A DNA stretch of 64,000 bases from NCBI RefSeq assembly GCF_032144095.1, contig NZ_JAVSNJ010000002.1, positions 124,001-188,000 on the forward strand. The letters are read 5' to 3'. The notes beneath the pieces are model-generated. The model saw only the letters and a list, made by a program, of their open reading frames with translations, made no database searches and was not told the origin of the DNA. This stretch comes from Sphaerochaeta sp032144095 (GTDB taxonomy: Bacteria; Spirochaetota; Spirochaetia; Sphaerochaetales; Sphaerochaetaceae). Of this stretch, positions 44,501-51,842 are shown piece after piece (position 1 is the first letter of the stretch; every line of letters starts with the position of its first letter). Position numbers and translations under genes: made by a program.

Positions 44501-44703
44501 TCCCGCATGGAATCGGCACTCTCAAAAGCAAGCCCCCTTGCAAGGGCCATGTTCCTCAGCTCCTTGTCGGTCGCCTGGGCGATGGAGAGCGAGAGGATCA
44601 GGGAATCCTCAACCGGGGAAGCAAGTATGAAAAAACAACACCCCAGCAACAAGAGTGCCAAAACAGTCAGTTTTCTGAATAGTATCCCATCAATCTGTTT
44701 CAT
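41581..44703 (-). CDS. LptD-like outer-membrane assembly protein
   Basis: A protein of about 1,040 residues. A signal peptide (MKQIDGILFRKLTVLALL, ending ILASP) leads into an OstA-type N-terminal domain (about residues 90-260, LVELNGNALVQFSLQDDERVRKL and MIIDLDNTLLSAFGSVIFDD), followed by the LptD-type segment VPVFWVPAFFFPG near 285 and a large barrel of aromatic, alternating strands ending in TESDGIWYSRPSS. LptD places lipopolysaccharide in the outer leaflet; the larger size and unusual operon suggest a spirochaete variant. ATG at 44703 is favoured over a GTG at 44772: it gives a clean signal peptide. The start overlaps the uvrA end by 14 bases. Confidence 0.75.
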   Translation of the reverse strand: MKQIDGILFRKLTVLALLLLGCCFFILASPVEDSLILSLSIAQATDKELRNMALARGLAFESADSMREMLYSLYHIEPLAIQETPSAKKTYTLTILHADLVTSAGANSSLVELNGNALVQFSLQDDERVRKLSADRMIIDLDNTLLSAFGSVIFDDSEDKGSVQTITGSIVTLNWTDQSLLVRGGSTTTERKNSEDEDVRFFTSGELITYNGSGDGIFFDKGFITTNEKHAYSSITADRLAFLSGGDLLVTNAYLSIGRVPVFWVPAFFFPGVRMVGNPAIGFTSDRGMFLNTTFEIYGRYPKFKKGETSSFSSLLSGESDASFVPDGPVYGEQRGEPTPFVRWTESSGSYLVLLADSYESSGISIGLEAHHAFFAKKVLLDTEMHLAVHPQGKEILSSYASFPKVRYYGTNALTVDTSWADLQVSLPFYSDPTVKRLYANRLSTFAIDSLFGKKQEFPSDYLSDIGSFTWKANGSFDFPTKVFGELVQSAKITTLNALIDWRWEQQDSLYSYVVQKVTLPELQGLISGQIFSWTQPIASKATSGETKAIPTGTFALDDTLAKAMVPTPTTKTKTQASAMNRSISLGYSVEEKLLYSANNLDEDSNWDNSRYFYTYTKPSLTLYVVAHPSYFTLKQTFTSPFISSEDQTKDIYLTRQVQLTSSTIATVPALGLTYTLDEKLYSWRDSFSRIGGRTWEEKSFAFTKEFVTRHEVKVAKSFMVGEGTLSPSVTATLYPLVQSLLPSLGYGIGPWAFSSSLKILQQDEGLQPELLSSSASFTLPTVAFSLLGTYDLSLEEADSWKPFALSGSGKLSLFANQVSLRESFSFMAYSTLYGENYFKDVTTTLSLPYLSSTLVHAGSIGSLEAQSLTTQVAIQDLSYSWWKRRIQLKLGLDARLAINFIDPYATALNLTAKVGFSIAEFLDLSFSLTSSNRGFHRYYSAGAFSFPLMWEDLLRSFDLVGDGRSSTQFNMNSISLELVHYMEDWSLNCKYTGSVVLSNNQYTWVPVVSVFLQWKTIPELKVEENWTESDGIWYSRPSS

Positions 44704-47524
44704 GGAGCGTCTGAGCAAGATAATACCCTGTGAATGAGTCTTTGCATAGGGCAACTTGTTCAGGAGTTCCACTGGCTACTACCATCCCTCCCCCATCCCC
44801 ACCTTCGGGGCCAAGGTCGATGACATGGTCTGCCTGCTTGATGACATCGAGGTTGTGCTCGATGAGCACTACGGTATTTCCCCCATCAACCAGGCGGTTG
44901 ATGACTTCCATCAGCTTTTTCACATCAGCAAAATGGAGGCCTGTAGTAGGTTCATCAAGGACATACAGGGTTTTCCCTGTCCCATATTTGGAGAGCTCCA
45001 GGCTGAGTTTGACCCGTTGGGCTTCACCACCACTGAGGGTCAGGGCGCTCTGGCCGAGCTTGATATACCCCAAGCCCACAGAGATGACCGTGTCGACCTT
45101 TCTCTTGATACGGGGGATGGCGCTGAAGAACTCTGCAGCCTCATCCATCGTCATGGAGAGCACTTCATCGATGTTCTTTCCCTTATACCGTACCGAGAGT
45201 GTCTCCTTGTTGAACCTTTTCCCATGGCAGACATCACACGTTACATAGACGTCCGGCAAGAAGTTCATCTCAATCTTGAGTGTCCCGTCCCCTTTGCAGT
45301 TTTCACACCGCCCACCGGGGACGTTGAAGGAAAAACGACCACTCTTGTAACCGCGGGCCTTGCTCTCAGGCAGGGATGCATAGAGCTCCCTGATGGGGGT
45401 AAACACCCCAACATAGGTAGCAGGGTTGCTTCTGGGTGTCCTGCCGATAGGGCTTTGGTCTATGTTGATGACCTTGTCCAAGAGCTCTACCCCGGTCAAG
45501 GAGGAGTATCCATCAAAGTTGGGGTTCTTCTGGGCAAGCTGCCTCTTGACGGCAGGAAGGAGCACCTCGTTGAGCAAGGAGCTTTTCCCACTACCGGAGA
45601 CCCCGGTAAGTACCACCAACTTTCCCAGGGGGATATCGACATCGACATGCTTGAGATTGTTCTTGCACGCCCCTTTGATGGAAATCTGCTTGCCATTGCC
45701 CTTCCTTCTTTTTTCAGGGATGGGAATGGTAAGCTTCCTGCTCAAAAACTGGCCGGTTATGCTTGCAGGGTTTGCTTCGATCTCGCTGGGAGTTCCCTGG
45801 GCGGTGATGTATCCACCATGGACGCCGGCACCCGGGCCAAGGTCCACCACATAATCGGCTTCACGGATGGTGGCCTCATCATGTTCGACCACCAGGACGG
45901 TATTGCCAAGGTCCCTCAGGTTTTTCAGGGTATCGATAAGCTTCTGGTTGTCACGCTGATGCAAACCGATGGAAGGCTCATCCAATACATAGAGCACTCC
46001 GCTGAGGGCGGAGCCGATCTGCGTAGCGAGCCGTATCCGCTGTGCCTCCCCTCCGCTGAGGGTGGCACTTGAACGGTCGATGGTCAGATAGGTCAGACCC
46101 ACATCGCTGAGGAAGCGCAACCTTGCACGGATCTCCTTCAGGACCTGGGTAGAGATGATCATCTGATTTTCGGTCAGGGAAAACTCCCTAAACAGTTCGA
46201 GGGAGCTTTTGACCGAAAGTCGGGTCGCCTCCATGATGTTCAGCCCTTTGATGGTTACCGAGAGTGCTTCCGGCCTTAGGCGGTCCCCATGGCAACTGTC
46301 ACAGACATGAGAGTTCTGGAAGGAGTTCATCCACATGCGGATCTGCATGCTGGCCGTCTCGTAGTACCGTCTCTGCAGGTCGGGGATGACACCTGGGAAA
46401 GGCTTCTCCACCCGGTAGAGCTCCTTACGCTTCTCACGGGTATACTCCATGGTAAGGTTCTCCTTTGACCCATAGAGGATAGCCTCGATGACCTCCGCCT
46501 TGAGCTTGCTGAACGGGGTGTCCAGGGTAAACCCATACTGCTTGGCCAAGGCTTCAAAAGGTACACGGGACCACTCGGCTTCAGGATTCTGGGTGGCAAT
46601 GGCACCCTGGTTAAAGCTTTTGGAGTAGTCGGGAATGATGAGCTCAGGGTCGAACTCTGTCTTGACCCCCAAGCCATTGCAATCGGGACATGCACCGAAG
46701 GGGTTGTTGAAGCTGAACAGGCGGGGCTCCAGGTCGGGAAAGGTGAGTCCGCAGTGCGAGCAGCTGTTCCGTTCGCTGTAGATCTCCTCATGTTCACTCT
46801 CGTCGGAGCCTATGAAGGTTATCTTTACCAGGCCATTGGTCATTTCGTTGCAGGTCTCGATGCTGGAAGCAAGCCTTTGCCGGGCATCCGGGCGGAGGAT
46901 GAGCCGGTCGACCACCACATCGATGGAGTGTTTCTGCTGCTTGTCCAGATTGATGGGTTCATCAAGGGATAGCATGGCACCGTCAACCTTGACACGCTGG
47001 AATCCCCCGTTCTTTGCATCCTCGAACACCTTCTTGTACTCGCCCTTACGGCCGATCGCAACAGGGGCGCTGACGATGATCTTGCTTTCATCCTGGGCAT
47101 GGTAGATGGCGTCAATGATCTGGTCGATACTCATCTCGGTGATCTCACGGCCACACTTATGGCAGTGGGGGGTTCCGACCCTGGCCCAGAACAGGCGGTA
47201 GTAGTCGTAGATCTCCGTTATGGTACCGACGGTGGACCTGGGGTTCTTCTGCGTCGATTTCTGCTCAATGGCGATGGCAGGGCTCAAGCCCTCCATGTAG
47301 TCCACATCGGGCTTATCCATACGGTCGAGGAACATACGGGCATAGGAGCTGAGGCTCTCCACATACCGCCTCTGGCCCTCAGCAAAGATCGTATCAAAGG
47401 CAAGGGAGCTTTTCCCACTGCCTGATAGCCCGCTTATCACGATAAGCTTGTTCTTTTCCAGTTCAATATCTATGTTTTTCAGGTTGTGCTCGCGCGCACC
47501 CTTGATGATTAACTTATTCTGCAT
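44690..47524 (-). CDS. uvrA: Excinuclease ABC subunit A
   Basis: A 944-residue nucleotide excision repair ATPase that scans DNA for damage and loads UvrB. Two ABC modules are complete: Walker A GLSGSGKSSLAFD and GVSGSGKSSLLNE, signatures LSGGEAQRIRL and LSGGEAQRVKL, Walker B VLDEPSIGLH and VLDEPTTGLHF. Zinc modules of CxxC are present near residues 118, 255 and 740. The region after NPRSTVGT, absent from the 816-residue paralogue at 1508-3958, is the UvrB-docking segment. The start overlaps the ispG end by 11 bases. Confidence 0.97.
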   Translation of the reverse strand: MQNKLIIKGAREHNLKNIDIELEKNKLIVISGLSGSGKSSLAFDTIFAEGQRRYVESLSSYARMFLDRMDKPDVDYMEGLSPAIAIEQKSTQKNPRSTVGTITEIYDYYRLFWARVGTPHCHKCGREITEMSIDQIIDAIYHAQDESKIIVSAPVAIGRKGEYKKVFEDAKNGGFQRVKVDGAMLSLDEPINLDKQQKHSIDVVVDRLILRPDARQRLASSIETCNEMTNGLVKITFIGSDESEHEEIYSERNSCSHCGLTFPDLEPRLFSFNNPFGACPDCNGLGVKTEFDPELIIPDYSKSFNQGAIATQNPEAEWSRVPFEALAKQYGFTLDTPFSKLKAEVIEAILYGSKENLTMEYTREKRKELYRVEKPFPGVIPDLQRRYYETASMQIRMWMNSFQNSHVCDSCHGDRLRPEALSVTIKGLNIMEATRLSVKSSLELFREFSLTENQMIISTQVLKEIRARLRFLSDVGLTYLTIDRSSATLSGGEAQRIRLATQIGSALSGVLYVLDEPSIGLHQRDNQKLIDTLKNLRDLGNTVLVVEHDEATIREADYVVDLGPGAGVHGGYITAQGTPSEIEANPASITGQFLSRKLTIPIPEKRRKGNGKQISIKGACKNNLKHVDVDIPLGKLVVLTGVSGSGKSSLLNEVLLPAVKRQLAQKNPNFDGYSSLTGVELLDKVINIDQSPIGRTPRSNPATYVGVFTPIRELYASLPESKARGYKSGRFSFNVPGGRCENCKGDGTLKIEMNFLPDVYVTCDVCHGKRFNKETLSVRYKGKNIDEVLSMTMDEAAEFFSAIPRIKRKVDTVISVGLGYIKLGQSALTLSGGEAQRVKLSLELSKYGTGKTLYVLDEPTTGLHFADVKKLMEVINRLVDGGNTVVLIEHNLDVIKQADHVIDLGPEGGDGGGMVVASGTPEQVALCKDSFTGYYLAQTLHETD

Positions 47525-48557
47525 TCCTTACCGCTTCCAATACTGCTTCCCTAGCTTCTTCAAGCCGCACCTTACGCACAAGCTTGCCATGTTCATACAA
47601 AAATATCTCTTTGCCGATACCCGTTATTGCAATGTCGGCATGACGTGCTTCACCGGGCCCGTTAACCTGGCAGCCCATGATCGCCAGTGTCAGGTCCTTC
47701 TGGACCATCATCAGTTCCTTTTCGATCGATTGCAAAAAGGCCTGCGAATCAAAACTGTGGCGCCCACACCGTGGACAGCTGACGATCCGTATGCCTCCCT
47801 TCCTGAGGCCAAGGGTCCGAAGCAACTCGACACCCGCCTGCACCTCGGTCTCGATCTCCCCGGTAATGCTGATGCGCAGGGTGTTTCCAATGCCCTGGTC
47901 GAGCAGCCTGCCCAAGGCCCAGGTAGAGCGGGTCACTGAAGAGACAACCGAACCGGCTTCCGTCACTCCCAGATGGAGGGGATAGCCGCTCTTTGCCGCA
48001 AACAGCCTGTTTGCCTCATAGGTAGTCTCGACATCACTGGCTTTCAGCGATACCACCGAGTTATAGAAGTTCAAGGATTCAAACCAGGACAGGTAGTCAA
48101 GGGCCGTGTTGCTCATCAAGACTGGCATGGGGTCGTCTCCCTTGGGAAGGGACCCGCTGTTCAGGCCGATCCGGATGGCGACATTGTGGTCCAAGGCACT
48201 CCTGACCACCTCATCGACCTTCCAACGGGCGCCTATGTTGCCGGGATTTATGCGAATCTTATGTGCTCCACAGGCAATAGCATCCAAGGCGAGCTTGTAG
48301 TCGAAGTGGATGTCAGCAACCAGGGGAATGGGTGAATTTCTGCAGAGCCAGGAAAAACCCTCATGGTCATCCAAGCTTGGATAGGAGAATCGCAGGATAT
48401 CACATCCCATCGCATTGAGTTCACCAATGCGTCTGAGCAGGATGTCCAGCTCAACCATATCTTTGGGAATTGCACTGTCATACATGGTCTGCACCAGTAC
48501 GGGCAACCCTTTTCCTATGATCTTGTTGCCAATGATGGCATTGTGGGTTTCACTCAT
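47514..48557 (-). CDS. ispG: 4-Hydroxy-3-methylbut-2-enyl diphosphate synthase
   Basis: A 347-residue iron-sulfur enzyme of the methylerythritol phosphate route to isoprenoids. It reduces MEcPP to HMBPP. The N-terminal TIM barrel contains PLVADIHFDYKLAL near residue 84 and KIRINPGNIG near 107; the cluster is held by CPRCGR and MGCQVNGPGEA (cysteines near residues 262, 265 and 296). Length and motifs are typical of the bacterial short form. AGGA precedes the ATG. Confidence 0.95.
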   Translation of the reverse strand: MSETHNAIIGNKIIGKGLPVLVQTMYDSAIPKDMVELDILLRRIGELNAMGCDILRFSYPSLDDHEGFSWLCRNSPIPLVADIHFDYKLALDAIACGAHKIRINPGNIGARWKVDEVVRSALDHNVAIRIGLNSGSLPKGDDPMPVLMSNTALDYLSWFESLNFYNSVVSLKASDVETTYEANRLFAAKSGYPLHLGVTEAGSVVSSVTRSTWALGRLLDQGIGNTLRISITGEIETEVQAGVELLRTLGLRKGGIRIVSCPRCGRHSFDSQAFLQSIEKELMMVQKDLTLAIMGCQVNGPGEARHADIAITGIGKEIFLYEHGKLVRKVRLEEAREAVLEAVRNAE

Positions 48558-48640
48558 GATCTGTCCTCTCTTACACGAAACCCACTCTACTGCTTTTGCA
48601 ACTCTTTGTTAAGAGGCTGGTAAACACTTGTATACCATTT

Positions 48641-49081
48641 TTAATCTGCAATGGAGAAGAGGACCTTTGTAACCTTGTTGTGTTCTTTTGATGATTCCAT
48701 GCCAACGGTATGGGGTTCTCCGGGCATAAACAGGGCAAAATGTCCGCTTTTGGCGTGTATTACCCCTATAGGGTCCCCAGAAAGGGTTGCTTTGCCTTCG
48801 CCATCCCATACGGCTGATCGTGCGTGTTCCCTCCATGACAGGGCCATCAGCTCCTCCCCTGCAAGAATGACATGGAGCTGTGTCTTCTCCTTGTAGACCT
48901 CATAGGGGGTGGGCACAGAGGAACTCTCATAGGAGAGGACGGTATAGGTAACTTTCGGGTTCTCTGTCTTGTAGGTACCAAAACCCTCCCACGGCTTTTC
49001 CTTGAGGATTGCAACCACCAAGGGGAGGTCATGGACAAGCGATCCATAGGTTCCAAGGGAAGAGAGTTCATCATACAACAT
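48641..49081 (-). CDS. YhcH/YjgK/YiaL family protein
   Basis: A 146-residue cupin-like protein of the family of E. coli YhcH and YiaL, often next to sialic-acid and sugar-acid genes. Seen here are the YEVYKEKTQLHVILAGEELM stretch near residue 60 with the conserved histidine and FALFMPGEPHTVGM near 112, both probable metal-site segments. No catabolic genes surround it, so its substrate is unknown. Divergent from the nitroreductase gene across about 260 bases with no clear RNA or regulatory element. Confidence 0.8.
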   Translation of the reverse strand: MLYDELSSLGTYGSLVHDLPLVVAILKEKPWEGFGTYKTENPKVTYTVLSYESSSVPTPYEVYKEKTQLHVILAGEELMALSWREHARSAVWDGEGKATLSGDPIGVIHAKSGHFALFMPGEPHTVGMESSKEHNKVTKVLFSIAD

Positions 49082-49344
49082 AGCAGCTCCTCATTTTTGG
49101 TTTACTCAGTATACAGGTTTATGCAGAAAGGACAAGATTGGCCAGGATGGGAACAGAGTGAGATACACAACCAGAAATAGCGGAGTTTTCCTAGAACCAC
49201 TTGGGGTAGTTTTCAGGGTATATCCTGGAATTCCTGCCAAAAGGAGTTTCATTTGACCAATCCAAAACAATTTTGATGAATCAAGGGTTCCGCCTGTACA
49301 TTTATATTGTTTTCAATTATATTGTTCGCAAGGAGATTATTCAT

Positions 49345-49944
49345 ATGAACAATTCATTTCTCGATAGCATTTCGCTTAGGCGTTCAACATATGGACTGGG
49401 AGCCACTCTTCCGGTTGACAAATCAGTAGTGACAAAAACCATCAAGGAAGCGGTAAGGCTGGCCCCTTCTGCCTTCAATTCACAGAGTGCCCGGGTTGTG
49501 GTTCTCTATGGAAACGAGAGCAAGAAACTGTGGGATATGATTTTTGCTGCACTGGTGAAGATTATCCCTAGCGAACAGGTGGCCGATACCAAAGCCAGAA
49601 TAGAGGGTTTTGCAAGAGGAGCCGGAACTGCCATGGTCTTTGAGGAGACATCGGTCATTGCATCTTTGCAAAAGGGCTTTCCTCTCTATGCAGACAATTT
49701 CCCTCTCTGGAGTGCCCATGCAACCGGCATAACCCAGTTCTCGATCTGGAGTGCACTTGCCAACATCAAGGTTGGAGCCAGCCTGCAACATTATGGAAAC
49801 CTGGTGGAGGATGAAGTCAGGAAAACATGGAACATCCCCCTCTCCTGGTCGCTCATCGCCCAGATGCCCTTCGGTTCGATCGAAAACCCCGCTGGGGAAA
49901 AGCAATATCAGGATATTGAGGACCGGGTCAAGGTGTTTGCCTAA
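49345..49944 (+). CDS. Nitroreductase-family flavoprotein
   Basis: A 199-residue FMN enzyme using NAD(P)H. The RRSTYGLG segment near residue 14, LAPSAFNSQSARVVVL near 40 and NIKVGASLQHYG near 145 are typical. It resembles the Frm2/HBN1-like subgroup. The start at 49345 has AAGGAGA eight bases upstream; an upstream ATG (49273) has none. AT-rich sequence before the gene contains TATATTGTT repeated at a 16-base interval, of unknown meaning. Confidence 0.85.
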   Translation: MNNSFLDSISLRRSTYGLGATLPVDKSVVTKTIKEAVRLAPSAFNSQSARVVVLYGNESKKLWDMIFAALVKIIPSEQVADTKARIEGFARGAGTAMVFEETSVIASLQKGFPLYADNFPLWSAHATGITQFSIWSALANIKVGASLQHYGNLVEDEVRKTWNIPLSWSLIAQMPFGSIENPAGEKQYQDIEDRVKVFA

Positions 49945-50037
49945 GGTTGAGAAAGAGCCCTTTCCGATACTCGGATTGGGCTCGTTTTGGCCTTTCATTT
50001 CTTTGGCCTGCACCGTATGATGGAGGGGAGGTACCGT

Positions 50038-50505
50038 ATGACCATGGACAGCTACGTTACAAGATACGATTCACCCTTTGGGCCCATTACCTTGCAAAGT
50101 GATGGACAAGCCCTCACAGGTCTGGACTTTGGGGACAAGCTCACGACACGGGGCCAGACACTTCAGCTCTTTGACAAAACAAAACTTGAGCTTGATGAAT
50201 ACTTTGCTGGCAAAAGGAAGGTCTTCACCGTCCCCCTGAGTACCAAAGGCTCCCCTTTCCAACAAAAGGTATGGAATGCCCTCTTGCGTATTCCATACGG
50301 AGAAACCTGCTCCTATGCAGACATCGCCCTCGAGATTGAAAATCCCAAGGCCTTCAGGGCTGTGGGAATGGCAAACAACAGAAACAAGATCGGCATCATC
50401 ATCCCCTGCCACCGGGTAATTGGAAAGGATGGGACACTGGTTGGGTATGCAGGAGGCCTTGAATTCAAGCTTGCCCTGTTGGATCTGGAGAAGCGGTACC
50501 GATAA
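50038..50505 (+). CDS. ogt: Methylated-DNA-protein-cysteine methyltransferase
   Basis: A DNA repair protein of about 155 residues that transfers a methyl group from O6-methylguanine to its own cysteine. The acceptor is in IIPCHRVIGKDG near residue 120, and the recognition helix contains YGETCSYADIA near 85. The start at 50038 (MTMDSYVTRYDSPFG) is chosen because GGGGAGG stands six bases before it; upstream ATGs are not supported. It lies 93 bases after the nitroreductase gene on the same strand. Confidence 0.92.
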   Translation: MTMDSYVTRYDSPFGPITLQSDGQALTGLDFGDKLTTRGQTLQLFDKTKLELDEYFAGKRKVFTVPLSTKGSPFQQKVWNALLRIPYGETCSYADIALEIENPKAFRAVGMANNRNKIGIIIPCHRVIGKDGTLVGYAGGLEFKLALLDLEKRYR

Positions 50506-50568
50506 GAACCTCTCTCCTGACTGTACCAACTCTTGAGCCCAAAGACCAACACAGACCAAAGCCAGCTC

Positions 50569-50838
50569 CTACCTCAGCTCTTTCTTCATCCTTTGAAACT
50601 CTTCAGAGGTGATCTCGCCATTGGCATAGCGGCGCTTGATGATCGCCAAAGCCTCAGATTCCAGCAGACCATGTTTGTGTCGTTTAAGCAAAGCCACCAA
50701 AATCAAGACGACTGCCAACGCCACAAGGACCATCATGGCAGCCATAAGCCAAAAACCTACAGGGGAACCCACATAGTTCAGACAGCCAAAGCCACCAAAC
50801 CGTGGGGACCCACGGAAACCCATGTAATACCCATGCAT
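50569..50838 (-). CDS. Small membrane protein with SHOCT domain
   Basis: An 89-residue protein with a Gly-rich N-terminal segment that includes GFGC, one membrane helix (about residues 28-50) and a C-terminal SHOCT motif (AIIKRRYANGEITSEEFQRMKKELR). SHOCT domains are short helical hairpins often found at the end of small membrane or stress proteins, without known catalysis. An AGGAGG site is placed seven bases before the ATG, and the gene begins 11 bases after the other SHOCT gene, so they form an operon controlled from 51056-51108. Confidence 0.75.
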   Translation of the reverse strand: MHGYYMGFRGSPRFGGFGCLNYVGSPVGFWLMAAMMVLVALAVVLILVALLKRHKHGLLESEALAIIKRRYANGEITSEEFQRMKKELR

Positions 50839-50849
50839 ATGCTAGCCTC

Positions 50850-51044
50850 CTACTCTTCTTTGCTGAGCTCTTCTTTCATGCGAAGAAACTCCTCTTGTGA
50901 GAGAGTCCCCTCTGCATACCTCTTTTTGAGAATATCCAAGGCAGAACGTTCATGTGTTTTGGAAACATGTCCTCTTGTGCCTTCGCCTCCGTGGAGTACC
51001 AGGTACCCAAGCAGGATCACAAGCAATAAGGGTACAAACATCAT
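50850..51044 (-). CDS. Small membrane protein with SHOCT domain, first of the pair
   Basis: A 64-residue protein with one membrane helix (about residues 3-18) and a C-terminal SHOCT motif (LDILKKRYAEGTLSQEEFLRMKEELS). It is probably the first gene of the pair; AAGGAG stands seven bases before its ATG, and this ribosome-binding site touches the CsoR-like palindrome at 51056-51074. The operator points to a metal-stress role (findings). The function of the family is unknown. Confidence 0.7.
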   Translation of the reverse strand: MMFVPLLLVILLGYLVLHGGEGTRGHVSKTHERSALDILKKRYAEGTLSQEEFLRMKEELSKEE

Positions 51045-51055
51045 ACGCCGCTCCT

Positions 51056-51074
51056 TATACCCCTTGGGGGTATA
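51056..51074 (-). promoter_or_regulatory. CsoR-like operator
   Basis: TATACCCC-TTG-GGGGTATA is a perfect 8-base inverted repeat with a 3-base centre. Its C-run/G-run layout is that of copper-sensing CsoR and related RcnR/FrmR sites. It sits across the predicted transcript start of the SHOCT operon, where bound repressor would block initiation. No csoR gene is in the window. Confidence 0.65.
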
Positions 51075-51079
51075 CTCTC

Positions 51080-51108
51080 AATGTAAGCCCCTACAGGCAA
51101 ATAGTCAA
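51080..51108 (-). promoter_or_regulatory. Promoter of the SHOCT operon
   Basis: On the minus strand TTGACT (51103-51108) and TACATT (51080-51085) are separated by 17 bases. The predicted start, around 51073, lies inside the CsoR-like palindrome. Confidence 0.6.
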
Positions 51109-51110
51109 TT

Positions 51111-51273
51111 GCATAACCCACTATTTTAGTGTGAATTAACCATTCTCTTCAGGAACTTTGGTGCGTAGTTACCCTAGGTACATATAGATACCTCAAGACA
51201 AATGCAGGAAGGTACGGTGTGCAAGCACTCCCCATCTGAATGGGCAAACCAGGTTCTTGTTCGAAAAGCAAGC
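51111..51273. other. Intergenic space, no gene seen
   Basis: Between the SHOCT promoter and the terminal hairpins of the ATPase operon I see no supported reading frame or RNA. An imperfect palindrome around TACCCTAGGTA (51174-51184) is too short to interpret. Confidence 0.5.
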
Positions 51274-51291
51274 CCCTTCAGCTCTGAAGGG
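51274..51291 (-). terminator. Second terminator of the V-ATPase operon
   Basis: CCCTTCA and TGAAGGG form a seven-pair stem with a 4-base loop, followed on the minus strand by GCTTGCTTTT. It is the more standard of the two hairpins behind the operon. Confidence 0.65.
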
Positions 51292-51307
51292 TACATTTCC
51301 TTTCTAC

Positions 51308-51347
51308 ACACCAGAGAGCACCCCCTGACGGGAGTGCTCTCTGGTGT
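51308..51347 (-). terminator. Long hairpin after the V-ATPase operon
   Basis: ACACCAGAGAGCAC (51308-51321) and GTGCTCTCTGGTGT (51334-51347) make a perfect 14-base-pair stem 26 bases after the subunit K stop codon. No T-run follows directly, so it may block exonucleases or act with the hairpin at 51274. Confidence 0.6.
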
Positions 51348-51372
51348 ATGAGAACCGTTGTTCGGTAGCTGC

Positions 51373-51810
51373 TTATTGCAGGGCAAGCAAGCTGAAGACC
51401 AAGGTAAAGAGTGCTACAGTCTCAACAATACCAATGACGATAAAGTAGTTTGCTGTACCCTTTCCGGTCTCTGCAAGGGCATCACAAGCACAGGCAGAGG
51501 TCTTTCCCTGCATCCAGGCGGAGAGACCGATGGCCAGGCCACCGAAGACACCGACACCCAGGGCAAGCATCGAAGAAGCACCGGCAGCAATAGCTGCAGC
51601 AATGAAATTCATGAGCAGGAAGCCATAGATGGTCTGAGTAAGAGGAGCACCAGCAAACGCGACCATGATAAAGGGAGCGGGCTTACCGTTCGCATAACAC
51701 TTCTTCCATCCACCAACTGCTGCCTGAGCGGCAACACCTGCACCTAGACCAGAACCCAGGGCTGAAAGGGATAGCGCACAAGCCATTCCAATAAATTCCA
51801 AATTAGCCAT
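51373..51810 (-). CDS. V-type ATP synthase subunit K (membrane rotor)
   Basis: A 145-residue proteolipid with four hydrophobic helices in two repeats. The ion-binding glutamate is in the last helix (GIVETVALFTLVFSLL, near residue 128). It makes the ring that carries protons or sodium through the membrane part of the V-type enzyme. The start at 51810 (MANLEFIG) has AAGGAG at the right distance; an ATG 24 bases upstream does not. It is the last gene of the operon. Confidence 0.92.
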   Translation of the reverse strand: MANLEFIGMACALSLSALGSGLGAGVAAQAAVGGWKKCYANGKPAPFIMVAFAGAPLTQTIYGFLLMNFIAAAIAAGASSMLALGVGVFGGLAIGLSAWMQGKTSACACDALAETGKGTANYFIVIGIVETVALFTLVFSLLALQ

Positions 51811-51842
51811 TTTTTTCTCCTTAGTTGTATCCAAACAACGAT

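Noticed and set aside
44756..46072. Long plus-strand open frame opposite uvrA
   Set aside because: A shadow of uvrA: its sequence has no family pattern, and the opposite frame is a full-length, clearly recognised UvrA. The same applies to other long antisense frames such as 34176-35138 and 53587-54630.
49302..49325. TATATTGTT direct repeat before the nitroreductase gene as an operator
   Set aside because: The region is AT-rich and the repeat is short; nothing else supports a regulator site.
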